Below, piece by piece: positions 6,521 to 11,398 of a DNA stretch of 11,398 nucleotides. Under the pieces are notes generated by a model that made no database searches, was not told where the DNA came from, and saw nothing but the letters and a program-made list of their open reading frames with translations. This stretch comes from JAXDLK01 sp034666665. GTDB lineage: Bacteria > Desulfobacterota > Binatia > JACPRU01. The position numbers were made by a program, and so were the translations under genes. Each line of letters starts with the position of its first letter. Position 1 is the first letter of the stretch. Location of the stretch: contig JAXDLK010000160.1 of assembly GCA_034666665.1 (NCBI GenBank), forward strand, positions 1-11,398, given 5' to 3'.

Positions 6521-7019
6521 CGAGGAGGAGCTCGCCGGTCTCGACCGCTTGACCTCGGGCGACGCGGACTTCCTTCACCGCCCCGGGGCCGGGCGCCTTG
6601 ATCTCGTTCTCCATCTTCATCGCCTCGAGCACCAGGAGTCCCTGTTTCGCCTCGACTGCGTCGCCGACCGCGACCAGCACGTCGACGACCTTGCCCGGCA
6701 TCGACGCCTTGATCTCGCGTCGGCCCCCCGCGTCCTCGCGGCCGCGCGCCGCGAGCCGGCGCGCGCGTTCCTCGGAGAGCAGCTTGAAGCGGAAGCGGCG
6801 ATTCTGCAGGAGCAGGTCGAGGTCCTCGCCGGCGCGCGCGAGCGAGACTTCGTGGTTCCGTCCCTCGACCAGCAACGAGAGTCCGCCGGGGACGCGGCGC
6901 GCGTCGATGTCGCGGCTCTCGCCGTCGATCGTCACACGGTAGACGGAACCCGAAAGCGGCTCGACGCGGACCGGCACCTCCCGGTCCTCGAACTTGGCGA
7001 CGAAGGTGCGCGCCGGCAC
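6510..7019 (-). CDS. Biotin carboxyl carrier subunit (BT + biotinyl domain) of an acyl-CoA carboxylase
   Basis: This 169-aa protein ends in a biotinyl domain (about 101-169) with the canonical EAMKMENEI (132-140); K135 would carry biotin. Residues 20-85 (GSVYRVTIDGESRDI and following) look like the beta-rich BT domain that joins carboxylase to biotin domain in the alpha chains of propionyl- and methylcrotonyl-CoA carboxylases. It would ferry CO2 from the biotin carboxylase encoded just upstream to a carboxyltransferase that is not in the window. The start is a GTG at 7019 with AGGAG 5 nt before it, inside the end of the upstream gene, and only 1 nt separates the upstream stop from this start. 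That supports tight translational coupling and equal subunit amounts. The gene overlaps the convergent M48 protease gene by 11 bp. The function is firm; which acyl-CoA is carboxylated cannot be read from this subunit. Confidence 0.93.
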   Translation of the reverse strand: MPARTFVAKFEDREVPVRVEPLSGSVYRVTIDGESRDIDARRVPGGLSLLVEGRNHEVSLARAGEDLDLLLQNRRFRFKLLSEERARRLAARGREDAGGRREIKASMPGKVVDVLVAVGDAVEAKQGLLVLEAMKMENEIKAPGPGAVKEVRVARGQAVETGELLLVIE

Positions 7020-7020
7020 G

Positions 7021-8517
7021 TCAGCTCCTGAGGGCGTCGCGGCGCGCGGCGATTCGCCAGGTGTTGCCGGTTGCCGCCGGAGCCGCCGCGGCGCTCTCCC
7101 GCCGGCCCCCGCCGTCCGCCGCGATCGCCGCCGCCGCCAGCGCGAGACGCTCGAGCCCCTCCTCCGCCGGCGGCAGGCCGTGGAACTCCTGCTGGATGAA
7201 GCGCGTGTCGAAGTCGCCCGCCTGGAAGCGCGGGTGGCGGAGGATCCAGCGGAGGAACTCGATGTTCGTCGTCGGTCCGTGCACTACGTACTCGCCGAGC
7301 GCGCGGTCCATGCGCGCGATCGCCTCGTCTCGCTTCGGCGCCCACGAGACCAGCTTCGAGATCATCGGATCGTAGTGGATCGAGACCTCGAAGCCTTCGT
7401 AGACGCCGCTGTCGTTGCGGATGCCGAGGCCGCCCGGCTCCCGTAGCCGGTGGATGCGGCCGGGTGCGGGCATGAAGTTGTTCTCCGGATCTTCCGCGTA
7501 GACGCGGCACTCGATCGCCCAGCCGCGCTGGCGGATGTCGTCCTGCCGGAACGGCAGCCGCGCGCCGGCGGCGACCTCGATCTGCGTCTTCACCAGGTCG
7601 ACGCCGGTGACCATCTCGGTGATCGGGTGCTCGACCTGGATGCGAGTGTTCATCTCGAGGAAGTAGAAGTTCCGCTTCGAGTCGACGAGGAACTCGATCG
7701 TGCCGGCGCCGACGTAGTCGACCGCCTTCGCCGCCTGCACGGCGACCCGGCCCATGGCCTCGCGCGTCTCGGCGTCGATCGCCGGAGACGGCGACTCCTC
7801 GACGACCTTCTGATGGCGCCGCTGGATCGAGCACTCGCGCTCGTAGACGTGGACGATCTCGCCGTGCGTGTCGCCGAGGACCTGCACCTCGACGTGCCGC
7901 GGCGAATCGACGAACCGCTCGACGTAGATCCGGTCATCGCCGAACGAGGACTTGGCTTCGCTGCGCGCGGCGCGCGCGGCGGCGCGAATCTCGCCCTCGT
8001 TCGAGACCAGGCGCATACCCTTGCCGCCTCCGCCGGCCGCCGCCTTCAGCATCACCGGGAAACCGATCTCGAGCGCGGTCGCGACGATCGCTTCCTCGGT
8101 CTCGAGCGTACCGGGCGAGCCGGGGACCACCGGCACCTTCGCCGCGGTCATACGCTTCCGCGCCTCGACCTTGTCGCCCATGGCGTCGATGGCGTCCGGA
8201 GACGGGCCGATGAAGACGATCCCCGCCTCGCCGCACGCCTTGGCGAAGTGGGACCGCTCCGAGAGGAACCCGTATCCGGGATGGATCGCTTCGGCTCCGG
8301 CGCGCTTCGCGGTGTCGATCAGGCGCTCGGCGACGAGGTAGCTCTCGCGCGAGGGCGGCGGCCCGACCAGGTACGCCTCGTCCGCCATGCGGACGTGGAG
8401 GGCCTCGCGGTCGGCCTCGGAGTACACGGCGACGGTGCCGACGCCGAGCTCGCGGCAGGCGCGGATGACGCGTACGGCGATCTCGCCCCGGTTGGCGATC
8501 AGGATCTTACGGAACAT
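7021..8517 (-). CDS. accC: Biotin carboxylase subunit of acetyl-/propionyl-/methylcrotonyl-CoA carboxylase
   Basis: This 498-aa ATP-grasp enzyme carboxylates biotin on the carrier protein, using ATP and bicarbonate. It begins with the classic MFRKILIANRGEIAVRVIRA. Visible sites are the GYGFLSE block (81-87), MGDK with K116, K158, the glycine-rich loop GGGGKGMR (162-169), RRHQKVVEE (233-241), and LEMNTRIQVEHPITE (287-301), which carries metal and catalytic residues E288, N290 and R292. The biotin carboxylase C-domain follows (AIECRVYAEDP, YDPMISKLV). The last 50 or so residues extend past the normal end of E. coli AccC. Together with the next gene it adds up to about 667 aa, the size of an undivided PccA/AccA3 alpha chain. 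ATG 8517 is the family-typical start, but four more ATGs lie in a repeat just upstream and none has a clear ribosome site. It was named after the closest well-known activity; pccA-like naming is equally defensible. Confidence 0.95.
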   Translation of the reverse strand: MFRKILIANRGEIAVRVIRACRELGVGTVAVYSEADREALHVRMADEAYLVGPPPSRESYLVAERLIDTAKRAGAEAIHPGYGFLSERSHFAKACGEAGIVFIGPSPDAIDAMGDKVEARKRMTAAKVPVVPGSPGTLETEEAIVATALEIGFPVMLKAAAGGGGKGMRLVSNEGEIRAAARAARSEAKSSFGDDRIYVERFVDSPRHVEVQVLGDTHGEIVHVYERECSIQRRHQKVVEESPSPAIDAETREAMGRVAVQAAKAVDYVGAGTIEFLVDSKRNFYFLEMNTRIQVEHPITEMVTGVDLVKTQIEVAAGARLPFRQDDIRQRGWAIECRVYAEDPENNFMPAPGRIHRLREPGGLGIRNDSGVYEGFEVSIHYDPMISKLVSWAPKRDEAIARMDRALGEYVVHGPTTNIEFLRWILRHPRFQAGDFDTRFIQQEFHGLPPAEEGLERLALAAAAIAADGGGRRESAAAAPAATGNTWRIAARRDALRS

Positions 8518-8562
8518 TCGCAGCATCCGCGCGGCATCCGCCGCGCAACATCCGCGCAGCAT
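8518..8562 (-). repeat. Short degenerate tandem repeat with stacked ATG codons before accC
   Basis: On the minus strand the 45 nt before the accC ATG consist of degenerate units beginning ATG(C/T)(C/T)GCG: ATGCTGCGCGG, ATGTTGCGCGGCGG, ATGCCGCGCGG and ATGCTGCGA, followed by the gene's own ATGTTCCG. The copy at 8562 and the one at 8526 are in frame with accC; the other two are not. It may be a replication-slippage repeat or a cluster of competing start codons. Confidence 0.5.
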
Positions 8563-8659
8563 CGAGCGTCGACTTGGAGGCGCAGTGAATCACTTCCTCA
8601 TCAACGAATCCGGGCGGATAGAATCAGGGGCTATCGCCAAGATCAAGCCGCCGAAGGCG

Positions 8660-8698
8660 CGACGCGTCGAGCGCGCTAGCGCATGCGATCACCTCCTT
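8660..8698 (-). other. Paired 10-bp palindromes and a perfect anti-SD match at the end of the HNH gene
   Basis: CGACGCGTCG (8660-8669) and GCGCTAGCGC (8673-8682) are perfect palindromes; the second contains the TAG stop of the HNH gene. Just before it, the minus strand reads AAGGAGGTGATC (8698-8687), a 12-nt perfect complement of the 16S rRNA 3' end, then GC-ATG-CGC-TAG. The ribosome site therefore precedes only a two-codon in-frame ORF. The sequence may be chance within codons for EGGDRMR, or may retain ribosomes for accC 158 nt further on. Confidence 0.3.
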
Positions 8699-10640
8699 CC
8701 AGATAGGCGTCCTGCCGGAGCGTCGCGAGCGGCGCTTTTCCCGGGCGAACGCCGAGCTCCCAGACGATGTCGTGCGGGGCCTCGCCGCGGGCGCGGACCT
8801 TGCCCGCGTGAATCCCGCGGCGGTGGTGTGCCTCGCACACGGCCCCGAGGTTATCGGCTTCATCGCCGCCTCCCGCCGACCGGAAGACGAAATGGTGAAC
8901 GTGAAGGTTCGTGCGGGAGCTACAGGCAGGAACGAGGCAACGGTAACGGTCGCGCGTGAGAATCCGGTCGCGTGCGCGCCTTCCCTGCCGCTCCCACTCC
9001 GACGCGACGTGCACCAGTAGCCGACAGAGTGCGACCCACGGAGGCTCTCCGAGTTGCGACCAGGCAATGATCGTCTGGCGGAAGAGGGCGACGACGGACG
9101 CCGGTCCCGAGAACTCGAGCGGGTAGGACGCCGCGGGTCGCGGAGGCTCGCACGCATTTGCACTCGCGACCGGCCATGCGGCCGGGAACGCCTCTTCCAT
9201 GCGCGTTTGCACCTCTCGCTCCAGACGATCGAGGGCGGCCCCGAACGGCGGGGGACAGGGCGTCTCGGCACCATGGCCGCCGATGGCGCGCATCTCTACC
9301 GCCCATCCAACCTCGTCGGCGAGCCTCCGCACCGTCACCCGCCGAGCGCGCTCGATCCACTGCCGTGTGACCGCCTCGTCACTCCGGCGGACGAGCGGCA
9401 CGACGGTCATCGCGCGCACCCATGACAGCGCCCCTTCGCGGTAGGCTCGTCCGAGCGCCGGTAATTCTTCGGACTGCCTCGCGAGGGAGACGAGCGCGCG
9501 GGCCTTCCGGATCGAGATTCCGAGCCTCTCCTGCACGTAGAGCTCGAAGCTGCCAAAGCCGATCTCGGAGAGAAGGTGTCGGTTCCGGAGGAGGATCGCG
9601 AGGAGTCGGCCGCAGCGCCAGTCGATCCGCTGGTACGAGCGGACGATCTGACGCATGCGACGGTCCAGCTCGAAGGAATCGACGTGGTCGGCGCCGGCCG
9701 CGAGGCGATCCACGTCGTCGGGCATCGCTTCGGCGAGATCCGCGCCGGCGACGCCGAGCCGCGCGGCAACCCCGTCGGGTATCGGCGCCGGAAGGGGCGC
9801 CCGATCGGAACGGAAGCAAGAATCGGGGAGCACGCCAACCGATCGGCGAGCGCCTTCCCGACGTGGCGCTGCGTCGTCGCCGGGATCGCCGGAAGACGTC
9901 TGCTGCGCGACGCCGGACGTGGCTTCGGCGGCGATCGCCTCGACGCCCTTCCAGGTGGGCACGCTCGCTCCACAGACAGAGCGCGCGAGTTCCACGACCC
10001 TCCGGAAGAGGAGCCAGACGGGACCCGGCACCCGCATCCGGAAGCGGACGCGGGGCTCGCCATCGATCTCGGTTCCGTCGTCTTCGTGGATGCATTCGAT
10101 CTCGGCGGCCGCGACGTGATGCGCCGCCGGCGCGAGCGTGGCGGGAGCGGAGTCTCCGCCGCGGACGAGCCCCTCGAGCTCGCGGACGGTCGATCCTCGC
10201 GCGATCTCGATCCACATTCCCTCGGTCTCGGGACGGGCGACCACCGCCAGAAGCCGCACCTTCGTCCAGGAGATTGCTCCCTGTTCGAAGCTCCGCGCGA
10301 TCGACGGCAAGCCTCGGAGGCGGCCGGCCACGCGCCTGAGCGCGTCGGCTTCGCTGCCCGAGATTCCCAATCGCTCGCGCGCGTAGTCGCCGAGCCTGAC
10401 GAAGCCGAGATCGTCGAGCCCGTCCTTCGTGCGGAGAAGCTCGAGAAGCACGCCCAGCGCATGTCGGCAGCGGCTTTCCTGACGCACGAGCGCTCGAAGC
10501 GCACGGTCGAGAAAGAGGACTGCATCGCGGGCGCCGTCGCGATCGGTATCGTGTGAGTCGACCAGCCGAAGACCGGGCTGTTCCTGCTTCGGGGCGTCGA
10601 ACCCGCCCGCCCATGCCGTGATCGGCCGAGACGAACGCAT
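8676..10640 (-). CDS. HNH endonuclease-family protein with internally duplicated helical module
   Basis: This 654-aa protein ends in an HNH nuclease domain: C568-x4-C573 (YRCLVPACSS), LHVHHF with H580, H582 and H583, EADNLGAVCEAHH with N597, C602, H605 and H606. The upstream part is a clear internal duplication. Module A (about 42-242) and module B (about 322-547) share an alpha-helical LDR start, ERLGIS (89-94 and 371-376), GAISW/GALSW (121-125 and 403-407), the TVRELEGLV/TVRRLADEV block, and a GP...LFR...W segment at about 205-230 and 513-536. Only module B is followed by the nuclease. The architecture, a helical domain then HNH, recalls DUF222/13E12-type HNH proteins, whose function is poorly known, often in or near mobile DNA. 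No transposase or integrase is visible. I chose ATG 10640 because a good promoter ends 6 nt before it (leaderless mRNA); ATG 10658 would add six residues. The gene is divergent from hsdM. Confidence 0.85.
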   Translation of the reverse strand: MRSSRPITAWAGGFDAPKQEQPGLRLVDSHDTDRDGARDAVLFLDRALRALVRQESRCRHALGVLLELLRTKDGLDDLGFVRLGDYARERLGISGSEADALRRVAGRLRGLPSIARSFEQGAISWTKVRLLAVVARPETEGMWIEIARGSTVRELEGLVRGGDSAPATLAPAAHHVAAAEIECIHEDDGTEIDGEPRVRFRMRVPGPVWLLFRRVVELARSVCGASVPTWKGVEAIAAEATSGVAQQTSSGDPGDDAAPRREGARRSVGVLPDSCFRSDRAPLPAPIPDGVAARLGVAGADLAEAMPDDVDRLAAGADHVDSFELDRRMRQIVRSYQRIDWRCGRLLAILLRNRHLLSEIGFGSFELYVQERLGISIRKARALVSLARQSEELPALGRAYREGALSWVRAMTVVPLVRRSDEAVTRQWIERARRVTVRRLADEVGWAVEMRAIGGHGAETPCPPPFGAALDRLEREVQTRMEEAFPAAWPVASANACEPPRPAASYPLEFSGPASVVALFRQTIIAWSQLGEPPWVALCRLLVHVASEWERQGRRARDRILTRDRYRCLVPACSSRTNLHVHHFVFRSAGGGDEADNLGAVCEAHHRRGIHAGKVRARGEAPHDIVWELGVRPGKAPLATLRQDAYLEGGDRMR

Positions 10641-10646
10641 GGCGAA

Positions 10647-10674
10647 ACCATAGCCCATTCTAGGCGAACGTCAA
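10647..10674 (-). promoter_or_regulatory. Sigma-70-like promoter of the HNH gene, probably leaderless
   Basis: On the minus strand TTGACG (10674-10669) and TATGGT (10652-10647) are 16 nt apart, matching 5 and 4 of 6 bases of the sigma-70 consensus. Transcription would begin about 7 nt downstream of the -10, on the A of the ATG at 10640. It would therefore produce a leaderless mRNA and bypass the ATG at 10658. This is predicted by eye only. Confidence 0.45.
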
Positions 10675-10694
10675 GCGAAAACACGGTGACCGCC

Positions 10695-10705
10695 GAAATA
10701 ATTTC
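10695..10705. promoter_or_regulatory. AT-rich inverted repeat between the HNH gene and hsdM
   Basis: GAAAT-A-ATTTC is an 11-bp inverted repeat, one of few AT-rich stretches in the window. It lies between the predicted divergent promoters of the HNH gene and hsdM. It could be a regulator site or simply promoter-flanking AT-rich DNA; no controller-protein gene is visible. Confidence 0.25.
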
Positions 10706-10746
10706 TCTACGCGAGATTAGCGCTGCGCCGTGGCGTCCCCCGTTCG

Positions 10747-10774
10747 TTGCGCCCGACGAGCCGCCGGGCATAAT
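10747..10774 (+). promoter_or_regulatory. Candidate hsdM promoter
   Basis: CATAAT (10769-10774) matches the -10 consensus at 5 of 6 bases, and a weak -35 TTGCGC (10747-10752) lies 16 nt upstream. The predicted start near 10781 leaves a leader of about 13 nt that just holds the strong ribosome site GGAGGT (10785-10790) before the ATG at 10794. Confidence 0.4.
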
Positions 10775-10793
10775 TTGCGCCGCCGGAGGTGAA

Positions 10794-11398
10794 ATGGAAC
10801 AGGCGCGACTCAACTGGATCGCCAACTTCATCTGGGGGATCGCCGACGACGTGCTGCGCGACCTCTACGTCCGCGGCAAGTACCGTGACGTGATCCTGCC
10901 GATGACCGTCCTCCGCCGCCTCGACGCCGTGCTCGAGCCGACGAAGCAGGCGGTGATCGACATGAAGGCGGCGCTCGAGAAGGAGCGCATCATCAATCAG
11001 GAGCAGCCGCTGCGAGGCGCCGCGGGCCAGGCGTTCTACAACACGTCGAAGTTCACGCTGCGGGACCTCAAGGCGCGCGCGAGCCGGCAACAGCTCCGCG
11101 ACGACTTCGTCGCTTACCTCGACGGGTTCTCGCAGAACGTCCAGGACATCCTCGACAACTTCGAGTTCCGCAACCAGATCCCGCGCCTCTCGAAGGCCGA
11201 CGCGCTCGGGACGCTGATCGAGAAGTTCCTCTCGCCGGACGTGAACCTGAGCCCCACTGCCGTCCTGAACGCGGACGGTTCGGTGAAGCACCCCGGCCTC
11301 GACAACCACGGCATGGGGACGATCTTCGAGGAGCTCGTCCGCCGCTTCAACGAGGAGAACAACGAGGAGGCGGGCGAGCACTGGACGCCGCGCGACGC
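10794..11398 (+). CDS. hsdM: Type I restriction-modification methyltransferase subunit HsdM, N-terminal part
   Basis: The first 201 codons of a gene cut by the right edge. The start is certain: ATG preceded by GGAGGT three bases upstream. The protein opens MEQARLNWIANFIWGIADDVLRD and contains RDVILPMTVLRRLDAVLEPTK, the N-terminal helical domain typical of HsdM. At 174-201 it reaches GTIFEELVRRFNEEN and HWTPRD, the entry to the N6-adenine methyltransferase domain. The SAM-binding and NPPY motifs would lie beyond the window. HsdM pairs with HsdS to methylate adenine at a split target and, with HsdR, to restrict foreign DNA. hsdS and hsdR would be expected downstream but cannot be seen. Full HsdM proteins of this type are 500 aa or more, so well under half is present. 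The divergent HNH-protein gene lies 153 nt upstream. Confidence 0.93.
   Translation, partial: MEQARLNWIANFIWGIADDVLRDLYVRGKYRDVILPMTVLRRLDAVLEPTKQAVIDMKAALEKERIINQEQPLRGAAGQAFYNTSKFTLRDLKARASRQQLRDDFVAYLDGFSQNVQDILDNFEFRNQIPRLSKADALGTLIEKFLSPDVNLSPTAVLNADGSVKHPGLDNHGMGTIFEELVRRFNEENNEEAGEHWTPRD

Noticed and set aside
7015..7030. Sequencing frameshift splitting a single carboxylase alpha chain
   Set aside because: A stop, a Shine-Dalgarno sequence at correct spacing and a GTG start are all present at the junction, which favours two real genes. Read data could still overturn this.
7450..8679. 409-codon plus-strand ORF antisense to biotin carboxylase
   Set aside because: The minus strand is an unmistakable biotin carboxylase; the antisense product is charged and repetitive.
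8687..8698. GATCACCTCCTT on the plus strand as the 3' end of a 16S rRNA gene
   Set aside because: Only these 12 nt match. The preceding helix-45 sequence of 16S rRNA is absent and the segment lies in the HNH coding sequence.
9576..10556. Long plus-strand ORF antisense to the HNH gene
   Set aside because: It has no ribosome site or motif, while the minus strand encodes a coherent two-module protein ending in an HNH domain.

Overview
The window is GC-rich (about 70% by eye), densely coded on both strands, with 10-160 nt gaps and no rRNA, tRNA, IS element or CRISPR array that I can see. Gene content (a secreted M28 peptidase with a PA-like insert, PaaK, an acyl-CoA carboxylase, a stand-alone diiron beta-lactamase-fold protein, an HNH protein and type I restriction-modification) together with the CCCTCTCCC-type palindromes suggests a free-living GC-rich Gram-negative bacterium, for example Acidobacteriota or Myxococcota. 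This placement is an inference, not a demonstrated assignment.

Layout from left to right. (1) Positions 1-1868, minus strand: a secreted M28 aminopeptidase-like gene followed 10 nt later by the start of a LOG-family phosphoribohydrolase gene that leaves the window. (2) 2006-3319, plus: phenylacetate-CoA ligase paaK, divergent from the peptidase across a gap that holds a 7-bp perfect inverted repeat. (3) 3320-3455: a convergent gap with two strong hairpins made of CCCTCTCCC/GGGAGAGGG palindromes. (4) 3456-5175, minus: a tandem-GNAT acetyltransferase followed by a flavodiiron-like diiron protein, probably one operon. A copy of the same palindrome family sits in frame inside the linker of the acetyltransferase. 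(5) 5216-6520, plus: a membrane M48 (Ste24-type) zinc protease, starting about 40 nt from (or overlapping) the acetyltransferase start and overlapping the next minus-strand gene tail to tail. (6) 6510-8517, minus: biotin carboxylase and biotin carrier subunits of an acyl-CoA carboxylase. They look like one PccA-type alpha chain split into two genes, with a Shine-Dalgarno sequence at the junction. (7) 8676-10640, minus: a large HNH-endonuclease-family protein whose N-terminal module is duplicated. (8) 10794-11398, plus: the 5' end of hsdM, the type I restriction-modification methyltransferase subunit, divergent from the HNH gene and cut by the window edge.

The left 8.5 kb reads as ordinary metabolic and housekeeping genes in small operons: aromatic acid activation, acyl-CoA carboxylation, proteolysis and acetyl transfer. 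The right end (HNH protein plus hsdM) looks like the edge of an accessory or defence region. I see no complete, clearly new system. The most unusual points are the internally duplicated HNH protein beside hsdM, the palindromic element serving as an interdomain linker, the stand-alone diiron domain with flavodiiron ligand spacing, and a signal peptide encoded upstream of the first standard start codon of the peptidase.
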